Assembly (NCBI RefSeq): GCF_028369055.1
Contig: NZ_JAQNCZ010000002.1
Coordinates: forward strand, 1-64,000
Source: Cognatishimia sp. SS12
Lineage (GTDB): Bacteria; Pseudomonadota; Alphaproteobacteria; Rhodobacterales; Rhodobacteraceae
Direction of reading: 5' to 3'
DNA: 64,000 nt
In this document: positions 1-9,077 of the stretch, piece by piece
How the letters are laid out: the number at the start of each line of letters is the position of its first letter
How positions within the stretch are numbered: the first letter of the stretch is position 1
Notes under the pieces: model-generated
Databases searched by the model: none
What the model was told of the DNA's origin: nothing
Seen by the model: only the letters and a program-made list of their open reading frames with translations
Translations under genes and position numbers: made by a program

Positions 1-327
1 TTCAAACGACCCCCAGAGCACCGCTCCGTTTCCCGTCTGACCCGCCGTTGTGCGCCTCAGCGCCGCCGGTGAAGGGGGTTCTAAGGTTTCCCCGCAAAAC
101 CCGCAAGCGCTTTTTCATAGAAAATGCACAAAACTATTAACTTTCTAAAATATACCAATAAAACCAGATACTTATGCGTAAACTTTCTGCGCTAACAGTC
201 GCCTACCCAGCGAAATCGCAACGGCAAAGCGCTGCAAAATCCGCCCGGCAGCCCCGATTTGGCGGCGATCCCCCCAAACGGCACCGCTTTGACGCCCGAG
301 TCACCCACAAAACGGCGACTCGCAGGG
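1..327. other. Left-edge stretch without a recognised gene
   Basis: I see no convincing coding region here; the open frames are short and have no recognisable domain. Positions 1-110 are GC-rich, about 115-190 is clearly AT-rich with several A/T runs, and the rest is GC-rich again. The leftward urease operon ends at 328, so this is its 3' flank. I find no clean hairpin followed by a T-run on the minus strand, so the urease transcript may end outside the window or by another mechanism. The AT-rich block could be a promoter for a gene off the left edge. Confidence 0.4.
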
Positions 328-942
328 TCAGTTCAAACCCGAAATCTCCTTGAGCGCGGCCACAACCGCCGCCACCCCGGTGCCATGACGCAGCGCGGTG
401 AAGAAAAACGGACGCTCCGCGCGCATGCGGGCCGCATCCGTCTGCATCACCTCAAGCGAGGCACCGACATGCGGGGCGAGATCGGTTTTGTTGATCACCA
501 GAATATCGGAGCGCGTGATCGCCGGCCCGCCTTTGCGTGGGATCTCTTCGCCCGCAGCCACGTCGATCACATAGACCGTCACATCCGCCAGCTCGGGGCT
601 GAACGTGGCCGAAAGATTGTCGCCGCCGCTTTCGATCAGCACCACCTCAAGATCCGGATGGCGGGCCTGCATCTCGGCCACAGCTGCGAGGTTGATGGAG
701 GCATCTTCGCGAATGGCGGTATGCGGGCACCCGCCGGTTTCCACCCCGATGATGCGATCGCCGGGCAGGATCTGTTGGCGCATCAGCGCCTCGGCGTCCT
801 CTTGCGTGTAGATATCATTGGTGATCACGCCGATTGAATAGCTGTCCTTCAGGATCTCGGCGAGGCGCGCTGTCAGCGTGGTTTTGCCCGCGCCGACGGG
901 GCCGCCAATGCCAATACGGATAGGGCCATGCATTTGGGTCAT
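328..942 (-). CDS. ureG: Urease accessory GTPase UreG
   Basis: SIMIBI-class GTPase that drives nickel delivery to apo-urease together with UreD, UreE and UreF in the cytoplasm. The 204-residue length is normal for the family. A Walker A loop (GGPVGAGKT) lies at residues 13-21, the nickel-binding CPH motif of UreG is at residues 72-74, an ESGGDNL switch follows near residue 103, and the guanine-specifying NKTD is near residue 150. It is the last gene of the leftward urease operon, and its start overlaps the end of ureF by 4 bp. All signature motifs are intact, so I expect it to be functional. Confidence 0.97.
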   Translation of the reverse strand: MTQMHGPIRIGIGGPVGAGKTTLTARLAEILKDSYSIGVITNDIYTQEDAEALMRQQILPGDRIIGVETGGCPHTAIREDASINLAAVAEMQARHPDLEVVLIESGGDNLSATFSPELADVTVYVIDVAAGEEIPRKGGPAITRSDILVINKTDLAPHVGASLEVMQTDAARMRAERPFFFTALRHGTGVAAVVAALKEISGLN

Positions 943-1592
943 GATTGAAAAAGCCTTGGCTGGAGTGTTTCGTGCTGCATCGCCGCCACATCCGACAGGA
1001 AAGCGGAGGAGGCGATATCGTTCAACTGCGCCGTCGCCGCGGCCCTGGCGCAGGCCAGACAGGCGGGGACCATCTGCGCAATAACGCGCTGCGCCCCGGT
1101 TTGCCCCAGCGGCATCAGGCGCTGCGCTGCGCTGGCAAGATTGCTGACAAAGGCCTGCAGGTAAAGCGTCGTGGCGGCGGTGACGTCGAGCCCGAGCAGA
1201 TGCGCCGCGCGGCCCAGCGCCACAGGCATCAAAAGCGGCGGCAGGGTGATCTGCCAGACATCAGCCGTGATCTGGGCAAAGGCAGCGCCCTGCCGCGTTG
1301 CTTCGCGCAGACGTTCCGCCGCAGGCGCAAAGGCTTTGGCTTCAGCATTCAGCGCCAGCACGGCCGCGGCATCTGGGGCCTCATAACCTAGTCTGATCCA
1401 GATTGCGTCCGCCTTGCCACTGCCGTGGTGCAACAGATCGTTCAGCCAGCCCTGCAGGCTGACCTCATCGTGCACCCACCCATTGGCGATGGCGCTTTCC
1501 AGCCCATGCGAGAAGGCAAAGCTGCCCACCGGGTAGGCGGGCGACAGCCATTGGGTCAGAGTCAGAAGGCGCGGATCAATGGCTGTGCTCAT
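939..1592 (-). CDS. ureF: Urease accessory protein UreF
   Basis: All-helical UreF, which bridges UreD and UreG in the pre-activation complex and gates GTP-dependent nickel insertion. I choose the ATG at 1592 (217 residues, starting [10 protein letters not shown]). The open frame runs further upstream, but that extension lies inside ureE and looks like out-of-frame translation of its His-rich tail. The ATG at 1604 is also possible. The family's N-terminal feature, [17 protein letters not shown], is present near residues 16-32. The chosen start overlaps the end of ureE by 17 bp, which implies coupled translation. Confidence 0.93.
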   Translation of the reverse strand: MSTAIDPRLLTLTQWLSPAYPVGSFAFSHGLESAIANGWVHDEVSLQGWLNDLLHHGSGKADAIWIRLGYEAPDAAAVLALNAEAKAFAPAAERLREATRQGAAFAQITADVWQITLPPLLMPVALGRAAHLLGLDVTAATTLYLQAFVSNLASAAQRLMPLGQTGAQRVIAQMVPACLACARAAATAQLNDIASSAFLSDVAAMQHETLQPRLFQS

Positions 1593-2073
1593 GGGATCCT
1601 GCATGTGAATGGTCATGCGCGGATGCGCCGTGCTCATGTGAATGGGTGCGGCCATGGCCATAGGCCCCACCTTCCGGCGTGAAAGGTTCCTGCGCCTCAG
1701 TGATGTCCGCCCCCAGATGCGCAAGCATGTGCCGGATGACCGGATCCTTCTGGATCAGCAGTCGATTGCTTTCGATCTGGCAGGGGGTATGGCGATTGCC
1801 AATGTGCCAGGCCAGCCGATGCAATGGCGCGCCGGTCACGACCAGCACTTCCTCAACGGCGGCGCGCACCTCGACAAAACGGCCATCATCCAATGCGAGG
1901 CAATCCCCGTGATTAAGCGACGTGGTCTTTTCCAGATCGATCACAAACGGCCAGCCCTGATCGGTGATCAGCCGTTTGCGGCGCAAGAAACGCCCATCGT
2001 AATCTAGCGTCACCGTGCCATCTGCATCATGGGCATGGCGGTGCAGGGTCTGCGCCAAAGGCAGCGTGGTCAT
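1576..2073 (-). CDS. ureE: Urease nickel metallochaperone UreE
   Basis: Nickel-binding chaperone that hands Ni to the UreG/UreD/UreF complex. It has 165 residues, with an N-terminal beta-rich domain and a C-terminal ferredoxin-like metal domain. The last 28 residues hold ten histidines (repeats of HSHEH, HDHSH and HEHSH type), the variable nickel-storage tail seen in many UreE proteins. It lies 11 bp downstream of ureC in the operon and overlaps ureF. The tail suggests extra nickel buffering, but tail length varies widely in the family, so this is not diagnostic. Confidence 0.95.
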   Translation of the reverse strand: MTTLPLAQTLHRHAHDADGTVTLDYDGRFLRRKRLITDQGWPFVIDLEKTTSLNHGDCLALDDGRFVEVRAAVEEVLVVTGAPLHRLAWHIGNRHTPCQIESNRLLIQKDPVIRHMLAHLGADITEAQEPFTPEGGAYGHGRTHSHEHGASAHDHSHAGSHEHSH

Positions 2074-2084
2074 ATTCGCCTCCT

Positions 2085-3797
2085 TCAGAACAGGAAATAG
2101 CGCTGCGCCATCGGCAGCTCGGTGGCAGGCTGGCAGGTCAAAAGCTCCCCATCAGCGCGCACCTCATAGGTTTCCGGGTCCACCTCGACGGTGGGGGTGG
2201 CGTTGTTTAGCAGCAGATCCTTTTTGCCAATATCGCGCGTCTTCTCTACGGCGATGGTCTGTTTGGCGAGGCCGAGACGGTCGCGCAACCCATCGGCTGC
2301 GGCGGCTTGCGACACGAAGGTGACGGCAGAGTTTTCAACGCTGCGGCCGTAGGCCCCGAACATCGGGCGGCTGTAGACCGGCTGTGGCGTCGGAATGGAC
2401 GCATTGGGGTCGCCCATCTGCGCCATTGCAATTGTCCCGCCCAAAAGCACCATTTCCGGTTTGATCCCAAAAAACGCCGGGTTCCAAAGCACCAGATCAG
2501 CGCGCTTGCCTTCGGCGATGCTGCCAATTTCATGGCTCAAGCCATGGGCGATCGCCGGGTTGATCGTATATTTGGCAATATAGCGGCGCACGCGGAAGTT
2601 ATCATTGTCGCCGGTCTCTTCGGCGAGACGCCCGCGCTGCTTTTTCATCTTGTCTGCGGTCTGCCAGGTGCGGATCAGCACCTCGCCCACGCGGCCCATG
2701 GCCTGAGAATCCGAGGCGATAATCGAAAACGCCCCCATGTCATGCAGGATGTCCTCGGCGGCAATCGTCTCGCGGCGGATGCGGCTTTCGGCAAAAGCGA
2801 TATCCTCGGGGATCGACTTGTCCAGGTGATGACAGACCATGAGCATATCCAGATGCTCTTCGATGGTGTTCACCGTAAAGGGCCGGGTCGGGTTGGTTGA
2901 GCTGGGCAGCACGTGATCTTCGCCGCAGATTTTGATGATATCGGGCGCATGGCCACCCCCGGCCCCTTCGGTATGAAAGGCGTGGATCGTCCGGCCTTTC
3001 ATGGCCCCGACGGTGTGTTCGACAAAACCGGATTCATTCAGCGTGTCAGTGTGGATCATCACCTGCACATCCATGGCATCCGCCACGGACAGGCAGCAAT
3101 CAATCGCCGCAGGCGTTGTGCCCCAATCTTCGTGCAGCTTTAGTGCGCAGGCACCGCCCTTAATCTGCTCTTCCAATGCGGCGGGCAGGCTGGCATTGCC
3201 CTTGCCCGCAAAGGCCAGGTTCATCGGAAAGGCATCTGCAGCCTGCATCATGCGGCCAATATGCCAAGGACCCGGCGTGCAGGTTGTCGCCAAGGTGCCA
3301 TGGGCCGGGCCGGTACCCCCGCCCAGCATCGTGGTCAGGCCGGAATGCAGCGCATCTTCGATCTGCTGCGGGCAGATGAAATGAATGTGGCTGTCAAAGC
3401 CGCCTGCGGTCAGAATGCGCCCTTCGCCCGCAATCACCTCGGTGCCGGGGCCGACAATGACGTCGACGCCCGGCTGGGTATCCGGGTTGCCGGCTTTGCC
3501 GATCTTGTAAATGCGGCCGTCTTTGAGGCCAACGTCAGCCTTGAAGATCCCCGAATGATCGACGATCAGCGCATTGGTAATGACGGTATCCACCGCCCCC
3601 TCGGCGCGGGTGACTTGCGATTGCCCCATACCATCGCGAATGACCTTGCCGCCGCCAAATTTGACCTCTTCGCCATAGGGGCCGGTCAGGTCTTTTTCGA
3701 CTTCGATAATCAGATCTGTATCCGCCAGGCGGAGTTTGTCGCCCACGGTCGGGCCAAACATCGCGGCGTAGTCGGAGCGTTTGATTTTGGCTGGCAT
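2085..3797 (-). CDS. ureC: Urease alpha (catalytic) subunit UreC
   Basis: Catalytic subunit of nickel urease: urea + H2O to 2 NH3 + CO2. The length of 570 residues is standard for bacterial UreC. Visible active-site parts include the metal-binding HIHFICP segment, the lysine in [11 protein letters not shown] that is carbamylated to bridge the two Ni ions, histidines in [10 protein letters not shown] and [14 protein letters not shown], and the mobile-flap Cys-His in [22 protein letters not shown] (given here as family landmarks). The start overlaps the ureB stop by one base (TGATG). No catalytic residue appears to be missing. Confidence 0.99.
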   Translation of the reverse strand: MPAKIKRSDYAAMFGPTVGDKLRLADTDLIIEVEKDLTGPYGEEVKFGGGKVIRDGMGQSQVTRAEGAVDTVITNALIVDHSGIFKADVGLKDGRIYKIGKAGNPDTQPGVDVIVGPGTEVIAGEGRILTAGGFDSHIHFICPQQIEDALHSGLTTMLGGGTGPAHGTLATTCTPGPWHIGRMMQAADAFPMNLAFAGKGNASLPAALEEQIKGGACALKLHEDWGTTPAAIDCCLSVADAMDVQVMIHTDTLNESGFVEHTVGAMKGRTIHAFHTEGAGGGHAPDIIKICGEDHVLPSSTNPTRPFTVNTIEEHLDMLMVCHHLDKSIPEDIAFAESRIRRETIAAEDILHDMGAFSIIASDSQAMGRVGEVLIRTWQTADKMKKQRGRLAEETGDNDNFRVRRYIAKYTINPAIAHGLSHEIGSIAEGKRADLVLWNPAFFGIKPEMVLLGGTIAMAQMGDPNASIPTPQPVYSRPMFGAYGRSVENSAVTFVSQAAAADGLRDRLGLAKQTIAVEKTRDIGKKDLLLNNATPTVEVDPETYEVRADGELLTCQPATELPMAQRYFLF

Positions 3798-4102
3798 CAG
3801 AGCGCCCCCATCACTTTCTGGTTAAATCCGTAGATCTTGCGCGCGCCGGAAATCGGGATCAGCTGCACCTCGCGGCGCTGGCCCGGCTCAAACCGCACAG
3901 CGGTCCCCGAGGCGATATCAAGCCGTAGACCGCGCGCGGCGTCGCGATCAAAATCAAGCGCCGGGTTGGTTTCGGCAAAATGATAGTGACTGCCCACCTG
4001 CACCGGACGATCGCCGGTATTGGCCACCATCATGGATATGGCTTGTGCGCCTGTGTTCAGCTCAATCTCGCCCGCTGCCGGGAACAATTCACCGGGGATC
4101 AT
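3797..4102 (-). CDS. ureB: Urease beta subunit UreB
   Basis: Small structural subunit of the (alpha-beta-gamma)3 urease. It is 101 residues long, starts [18 protein letters not shown], and shows the family core [19 protein letters not shown] followed by FDRDAARG. It is a separate gene, not fused to ureA, as usual in proteobacteria. Its ATG overlaps the stop of the upstream 50-codon gene as ATGA, and its own stop overlaps the ureC start by one base, so these genes are probably translationally coupled. Confidence 0.98.
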   Translation of the reverse strand: MIPGELFPAAGEIELNTGAQAISMMVANTGDRPVQVGSHYHFAETNPALDFDRDAARGLRLDIASGTAVRFEPGQRREVQLIPISGARKIYGFNQKVMGAL

Positions 4103-4251
4103 TTTGCGAAGGCCAGTTTGGCGGCCACACCGGCAACCGCAATCAGCGCGAGGCCAATCAGCAGGGGTTCAACCCCATGCGGATGCAGATGCACGCCGGT
4201 ATGGGCGGCGGCGGGGCTGGCTAGCAGGACAAGTGGCAAAGCGAATTTCAT
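4099..4251 (-). CDS. 50-residue His-rich membrane peptide inside the urease operon
   Basis: A short gene between ureA and ureB, read directly from the minus strand: ATG at 4251 and TGA at 4099-4101. The product has a hydrophobic N-terminus ending in ASPAAA, which looks like a signal peptide or first membrane segment. A histidine cluster [10 protein letters not shown] follows at residues 17-26, then a second hydrophobic helix (about residues 29-45) ending in Lys. A GGAGATC ribosome-binding sequence precedes the ATG, and the stop overlaps the ureB start as ATGA. The His cluster after a signal peptide recalls the N-terminus of HupE/UreJ nickel permeases, but the rest of such a permease is absent. 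A nickel-related role is inference; I know of no assigned function. Confidence 0.8.
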   Translation of the reverse strand: MKFALPLVLLASPAAAHTGVHLHPHGVEPLLIGLALIAVAGVAAKLAFAK

Positions 4252-4263
4252 GGGCGGATCTCC

Positions 4264-4566
4264 TTATCGAATGGGGTTGTGAACGGTGACAAGCTTGGTG
4301 CCGTCGGGAAAGGTCGCCTCGACTTGCACGTCGTGGATCATCTCGGGCACGCCCGCCATGCACATCTCGCGGGTCACGACGGTGGCCCCGGCCTCCATCA
4401 TATCAGCGACAGAGCGGCCATCTCGCGCGCCTTCGACCACCGCATCGGTGATCAGGGCAATGGCTTCCGGGTGGTTCAATTTCACACCGCGCGCCAACCG
4501 TTTGCGTGCGACTTCGGCGGCCATGGCAATCAAAAGTTTGTCTTTCTCGCGGGGGGTCAGGTTCAT
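4264..4566 (-). CDS. ureA: Urease gamma subunit UreA
   Basis: Structural gamma subunit of urease. It has 100 residues when started at the ATG at 4566 ([13 protein letters not shown]), which is the canonical UreA start and length. An in-frame TTG 15 bp upstream is rejected because the GGAG between the two codons is the ribosome-binding site for the ATG. The family motif for this subunit, NHPEAIALI followed by [12 protein letters not shown], is present. It lies two bases downstream of the ureD stop, and its ribosome-binding site is inside ureD. Confidence 0.98.
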   Translation of the reverse strand: MNLTPREKDKLLIAMAAEVARKRLARGVKLNHPEAIALITDAVVEGARDGRSVADMMEAGATVVTREMCMAGVPEMIHDVQVEATFPDGTKLVTVHNPIR

Positions 4567-4568
4567 TT

Positions 4569-5441
4569 CTATAGTCTCCAAGAAGTCGGAAGCCCGTCGC
4601 GGCTGAGCCGATCCAGAACGGGCAGAAGGCTGCGGCGCAACTCATAGCTGTCGGCGGCAATCAATCGGATGGCCAACAAATCGTCCGCCAGAAGGCTTGC
4701 GCCCGCCGTCTGTGGCAACATGGCGCGTATGGGGGCAAGATGGGCCATCGCATCCGGCGCGACATAAACCACACTCGCCATGGCAGCCCCGGCCTGCGCA
4801 ACGGCTCGCCCAGCCAGGTGACGGGTCATGTCGCCCATGAGGCGCAGGGCGTCATTGTAAAGCGGCGCGCCATCGCGGTGGATGCGGATGCGATCCTCAA
4901 ATTCGATATCTTTTAACGTCTCACCCATGGCCGCGCGGCCAAACACCACCGGCTCCACCATCAGCAATCGGGCGTTTGGCGCAAGATCTGCTGTGAGGCT
5001 GCGGTTCAGCTTGCAGCCTTCAAACAAAATCAGCTCTTGCGGCAACCAGTTGATCTGCCCGCCCGCGTCAATTTGCAGATGGGTTGAAACTCGGGCGCGG
5101 CCCGCATCTGCGCGATAGGCCCGCTCTGCCGCTTGGGTGGTTGCGGTCATTTTGCTGTCCGGTCCGGCGTGCAGCGAAAGCGTCAATTGATCGCCGCTGG
5201 TCAGACCACCCGACGTATTGATCAAGATCGCCTCAACATCATCACCACGCGAGAAGAGCCCCTTCATCGCGCCCTGAGCCCGAAAGCGGTCAATACCGCT
5301 CCGCGCACCAATACGCTTGCTGCTGAGCGTCAGCATGCCCTGCGTGCGTGGCACCGGGCCGACGGCAAACGCGGGTGAATTTTTTAAGGGGGCGTTAATG
5401 GCAGACATTCCTTTTCTTGATCGCTCTGCCACATCTTTCAT
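4569..5441 (-). CDS. ureD: Urease accessory protein UreD
   Basis: Scaffold chaperone that binds apo-urease and receives UreF/UreG during nickel insertion. The ATG at 5441 gives 290 residues; a second ATG at 5408 ([10 protein letters not shown]) would give 279. Neither has a strong ribosome-binding sequence, so the start is uncertain. The UreD hallmark [11 protein letters not shown] lies near residue 76, followed by [10 protein letters not shown] and the [10 protein letters not shown] segment. It is the first gene of the leftward urease operon and is divergent from urtA. Confidence 0.95.
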   Translation of the reverse strand: MKDVAERSRKGMSAINAPLKNSPAFAVGPVPRTQGMLTLSSKRIGARSGIDRFRAQGAMKGLFSRGDDVEAILINTSGGLTSGDQLTLSLHAGPDSKMTATTQAAERAYRADAGRARVSTHLQIDAGGQINWLPQELILFEGCKLNRSLTADLAPNARLLMVEPVVFGRAAMGETLKDIEFEDRIRIHRDGAPLYNDALRLMGDMTRHLAGRAVAQAGAAMASVVYVAPDAMAHLAPIRAMLPQTAGASLLADDLLAIRLIAADSYELRRSLLPVLDRLSRDGLPTSWRL

Positions 5442-5502
5442 CAACAGCGCCGGAATGTGATGACGATTCTCTCAAATCATACACGAAACCCCGCGCCTAC
5501 GC

Positions 5503-5544
5503 CTAATTTTTAGACATCATGCCTCGCATTCGATTAAAAATTAG
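5503..5544. promoter_or_regulatory. AT-rich inverted repeat in the ureD-urtA gap
   Basis: CTAATTTTTA (5503-5512) and TAAAAATTAG (5535-5544) are perfect 10-bp inverted copies separated by 22 bp. Both copies run into the direct extension AGAC. They lie 62-103 bp upstream of the ureD ATG and about 250 bp upstream of urtA, the only strongly AT-rich part of this 345-bp gap. This looks like a two-site operator or UP-type element for the leftward urease promoter. The protein that would bind it is unknown. Confidence 0.5.
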
Positions 5545-5706
5545 ACAACCGCGTCCAAACCGGCGCGTTCACACATCTAAATATTGGTGTAGCGCCACTT
5601 CAGCCTTTTTCTAAGGCCACCCAAGCGCATCGCGGCGCGAACATGATGGGATGTGGGTGTGTGACGGCCATACGAATTGGACCTCGAAGCGGCCGCCACA
5701 CGAAAT

Positions 5707-5757
5707 GCAACGATAGTTGCGAAGCTACTGCTACGCGGTTGTGCAACCCTGCGCAAC
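5707..5757 (+). promoter_or_regulatory. Cluster of GCAAC/GTTGC half-sites upstream of urtA
   Basis: In 51 bp just before urtA there are the inverted repeats GCAAC-GATA-GTTGC (5707-5720) and GGTTG-TG-CAACC (5737-5748), then TGCGCAA at 5750-5756. The octamer TTGTGCAA (5739-5746) also occurs in the glnK upstream region (55768-55775). Half-sites of GTGCA type are what enteric NtrC recognises, so NtrC control is a reasonable inference, not a demonstrated fact. The position fits a regulator bound close to the urtA promoter or leader. Confidence 0.45.
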
Positions 5758-5785
5758 AATCTGCAGGCTTCGCGAGGAGCTAAAA

Positions 5786-7066
5786 ATGAACCTGTTTTCT
5801 AAAACTCTCACCAGTGCAGCGGCCCTGACGGTCATGGCCGGCGCGGCTATGGCGGCAGACTGCCCGGTTAAAGTTGGCGTTCTTCACTCGCTGTCCGGTA
5901 CGATGGCCATTTCCGAAACCACTCTGAAAGACACCATGCTGATGCTGGTTGAACAGCAGAACGCAAAAGGTGGCGTACTGGGCTGTGAGATCGAGCCTGT
6001 TGTTGTCGACCCTGCATCTGACTGGCCACTGTTTGCTGAAAAAGCACGCGAGCTGCTGACCACACACGAAGTGGACGTGATCTTTGGCAACTGGACATCG
6101 GTGTCCCGCAAATCCGTTCTGCCGGTCATCGAAGAGCTGAACGGCCTGCTGTTCTACCCGGTTCAGTACGAAGGTGAAGAATCCTCCAAAAACGTATTCT
6201 ACACAGGCGCTGCCCCGAACCAACAGGCGATCCCTGCGGTGGACTACTTCCTGGAAGAGCTGGGCGTTGAGAAATTCGCGCTGCTGGGCACTGACTATGT
6301 CTACCCACGCACCACCAACAACATTCTTGAGCAATACCTGCAAGACAACGGCATTGCTAAAGACGACATCTTTGTAAACTACACACCGTTTGGCCATTCT
6401 GACTGGGCGACCATCGTTGCGGATGTTGTGGCTCTGGGCGAAGACGGCAAATCTGTCGGTGTCATCTCCACCATCAACGGCGACGCAAACATCGGCTTCT
6501 ATAAAGAACTGGCAGCGGCCGGCATCTCTGCTGACGAAATCCCAGTTGTGGCCTTCTCCGTGGGTGAAGAAGAACTGTCCGGTCTGGACACATCCAACCT
6601 TGTTGGCCACCTGGCGGCCTGGAACTACTTCCAATCCGCTGAAACCGAATCCAACGCTGAGTTCATCGACGCATGGAAAGCCTATGCCGGTGCAGAGCGC
6701 GTGACCAATGACCCAATGGAAGCCCACTATATCGGCTTTAACATGTGGGTGAACGCGGTCGAAGCGGCGGGCACCACCGATGTCGACGCTGTGCGCACCG
6801 CAATGTACGGTCAAGAGTTCCCGAACCTGACCGGCGGTACAGCTGTCATGCTTCCAAACCATCACCTGGCGAAACCAGTGCTGATCGGCGAGATTCAAGC
6901 AGACGGTCAGTTTGACATCATTTCCAAGACTGAAGAAGTGCCAGGCGATGCTTGGACTGACTTCCTGCCTGCCTCCGCAGTGCTGAAGTCTGACTGGAAA
7001 GATCTGGGTTGCGGTATGTACAACACCGAAACCGCAAGCTGCGTACAGATCAAATCCAACTACTAA
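5786..7066 (+). CDS. urtA: Urea ABC transporter, periplasmic urea-binding protein UrtA
   Basis: High-affinity urea-binding protein that feeds the UrtBC permease. The ATG at 5786 follows a good ribosome-binding site (GAGGAG) and gives 426 residues. A signal peptide ends at AMA (residues 1-22), and the mature part starts ADCPVKVGVLHSLSGTMAISE, typical of the Leu/Ile/Val-type binding-protein fold. Segments such as FGNWTSVSRKSVLPV and NGLLFYPVQYEGEE are UrtA-specific in my recollection. Codon use differs from its neighbours (many GTT, CTG, TCC and ATC), which suggests very high expression. A strong terminator-like hairpin follows before urtB. Confidence 0.98.
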   Translation: MNLFSKTLTSAAALTVMAGAAMAADCPVKVGVLHSLSGTMAISETTLKDTMLMLVEQQNAKGGVLGCEIEPVVVDPASDWPLFAEKARELLTTHEVDVIFGNWTSVSRKSVLPVIEELNGLLFYPVQYEGEESSKNVFYTGAAPNQQAIPAVDYFLEELGVEKFALLGTDYVYPRTTNNILEQYLQDNGIAKDDIFVNYTPFGHSDWATIVADVVALGEDGKSVGVISTINGDANIGFYKELAAAGISADEIPVVAFSVGEEELSGLDTSNLVGHLAAWNYFQSAETESNAEFIDAWKAYAGAERVTNDPMEAHYIGFNMWVNAVEAAGTTDVDAVRTAMYGQEFPNLTGGTAVMLPNHHLAKPVLIGEIQADGQFDIISKTEEVPGDAWTDFLPASAVLKSDWKDLGCGMYNTETASCVQIKSNY

Positions 7067-7076
7067 GACCAATACA

Positions 7077-7108
7077 CCGAGGGGCGTGATGGCACGCCCC
7101 TCGGTTTT
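7077..7108 (+). terminator. Hairpin with T-run between urtA and urtB
   Basis: CCGAGGGGCGTG (7077-7088) pairs perfectly with CACGCCCCTCGG (7093-7104) over 12 bp with a four-base loop, followed by TTTTCCTT. It is a textbook intrinsic terminator, yet urtB starts only 22 bp later in the same direction. The likely role is partial termination or 3'-end protection, so that the binding protein is made in excess over the permease. Confidence 0.9.
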
Positions 7109-7129
7109 CCTTATCCGGCGAACACTCCC

Positions 7130-9073
7130 ATGATCAGACTACTGACATTCGTGCTGGCGGCGCTTTGCTTGCCTTTGACGGCGCATGCCCAAGACCTACA
7201 GGCCCTCTTACAGACCCACGAAAAAATCATTGCGAAACCCTCGCGCAAGAACGTGACCCCAGTGCTGGATGCGCTGGTGGGCTCCGGTCTGCCGCAGGTT
7301 CCAGAATTTTTGCAGAACTGGCAGGACAAAGAGGTCTATCAGCGCGCGGCGGATGGGCTGTTTTTCTACGCCGACAAGACCGGCAAGACCTATACGCTGA
7401 AAGACGTATCAGGCGGCACCGAAGTCGCCACAGAGGTTTCTGCCAGCGACATCAAACAGATCAAACCCAATGGCGGCGTCCGTAAAGTCATCGCGCAATA
7501 TCTGGTGCAATTTCAACTGAGCGACCCGGATATCAACCGCCGCACCGATGCGCTCAACGCGATTTCGCGCAACCTGAGTGCCGATCAGATCGAACCGCTG
7601 CGCGCGTCGATCGACGGCGAGAGCGATGCGACATTGAAACTGCGCAAGCAACGCCTTGCCAATTACCTCATGGCGCGTTTTGGCGAGAGCAGCGCAGACC
7701 GCGTTGCGGCGATTGAAGCCATTGCAGGCGACCTGAGTGTCGAAGGCCGCGCCGTGCTGTCGCAAATTCTGGAAACTCGCGTTGCGGCGTCGCAGGCGCT
7801 GCCCGATGGCGAAAACATCGCGCGTCAACTTGAAGTTGGCGAGGACCTCAGCCGCACCGAGGCCTACACGCTGCTCGTGGAAACCAGCGGGCTTCCGGCG
7901 ACCATCAGCGACAACGAGATTCGCCTGGCGCTGGAAAGCTATGTCGATGGTGGCCGTGTCGCAGGTATCCCGATTGCCCAGCTTGATACGCTGGATGCGC
8001 GCGCCAAGGCCTATGATGCGCTGGCCGCATCTGATGTCGTGCCCGCGCGCGTGACCCAAGAAGATATTGACGCAGCATTGGCAGACTGGGGGATTTACGA
8101 AATCTACCTTGATCAAGACGACGCAGTGACCGCTGCGGCCAAAGAGGCGCAGTCAGCGGTCAATACCCGCGTCGGCCTCAACCAGGCCGCAGATCTTGGG
8201 CTTGATGCCATTTCGCTGGCCTCGATTTACTTTCTTGCCGCCGTCGGTCTGGCCATCACCTTTGGCGTGATGGGTGTGATCAACATGGCCCACGGTGAAT
8301 TCATCATGATGGGTGCTTATACGGGCTATGTCGTGCAGCAATTCATCACCAATTATACGCTGTCCTTGGTTGTCGCGCTGCCGCTGGCCTTCGCCGTGAC
8401 CTTTGCGGCGGGTGTGTTGATGGAGCGCACGGTCATTCGCTGGCTCTACAATCGCCCGCTGGAAACCTTGCTGGCGACCTTCGGGATCTCGATTGCGCTG
8501 CAACAGCTGGCGAAAAACATTTTTGGCACGCAGGCGCGCCCGCTGACCTCACCGGGTTGGCTGGATGGCGCTTGGGTCATCAACGACGTGGTGCAGATCA
8601 GCTATATCCGCATCGCGATCTTTGTGCTGGCGCTCCTGTTCCTTGGGCTGCTGCTCTTTATCCTCAAGAAAACCCGCCTAGGCCTTGAGGTGCGCGCCGT
8701 GACGCAAAACCCGCGCATGGCGGCTTCGATGGGGATCAACCCAGACAAGATCAAGATGATGACCTTCGGGCTTGGCTCTGGCATCGCCGGGATCGCTGGC
8801 GTGGCCATCGGCCTCTTTGCCAAAGTGACCTCCGAGATGGGCTCTGACTATATTGTGCAGTCGTTCATGACCGTTGTGGTCGGCGGCGTGGGCAATGTTT
8901 GGGGCACATTGGCCGGGGCCGCGATGATTGGCACCTTCCAGAAGGGGGTCGAATGGCTCAACCCGTCCAATACCTTGGCCGCGCAGACCTATATGATCCT
9001 GTTTATCATCCTCTTCATTCAATTTCGGCCCAAGGGCATTATCGCCCTCAAAGGCCGTGCGGCAGGAGATTGA
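7130..9073 (+). CDS. urtB: Urea ABC transporter permease UrtB
   Basis: First inner-membrane permease of the urea importer, LivH-like. The 647-residue protein has an N-terminal signal sequence (MIRLLTFVLAALCLPLTAHA), a long non-membrane segment of roughly 340 residues, and then the canonical permease part starting near LGLDAISLASIYFLAAVGLAITFGVMGVINMAHGEF. The long N-terminal extension is known for proteobacterial UrtB, but its role is unclear to me. It is the second gene of the urt operon; its stop lies 4 bp before the urtC ATG. Confidence 0.96.
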   Translation: MIRLLTFVLAALCLPLTAHAQDLQALLQTHEKIIAKPSRKNVTPVLDALVGSGLPQVPEFLQNWQDKEVYQRAADGLFFYADKTGKTYTLKDVSGGTEVATEVSASDIKQIKPNGGVRKVIAQYLVQFQLSDPDINRRTDALNAISRNLSADQIEPLRASIDGESDATLKLRKQRLANYLMARFGESSADRVAAIEAIAGDLSVEGRAVLSQILETRVAASQALPDGENIARQLEVGEDLSRTEAYTLLVETSGLPATISDNEIRLALESYVDGGRVAGIPIAQLDTLDARAKAYDALAASDVVPARVTQEDIDAALADWGIYEIYLDQDDAVTAAAKEAQSAVNTRVGLNQAADLGLDAISLASIYFLAAVGLAITFGVMGVINMAHGEFIMMGAYTGYVVQQFITNYTLSLVVALPLAFAVTFAAGVLMERTVIRWLYNRPLETLLATFGISIALQQLAKNIFGTQARPLTSPGWLDGAWVINDVVQISYIRIAIFVLALLFLGLLLFILKKTRLGLEVRAVTQNPRMAASMGINPDKIKMMTFGLGSGIAGIAGVAIGLFAKVTSEMGSDYIVQSFMTVVVGGVGNVWGTLAGAAMIGTFQKGVEWLNPSNTLAAQTYMILFIILFIQFRPKGIIALKGRAAGD

Positions 9074-9077
9074 TCCG

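Noticed and set aside
5780-7072. Long open frame (430 codons) on the minus strand across urtA
   Set aside because: It is antisense to a clearly real urtA gene, has no family features, and is Cys/His-rich in the way expected from reading codon-biased sequence backwards.
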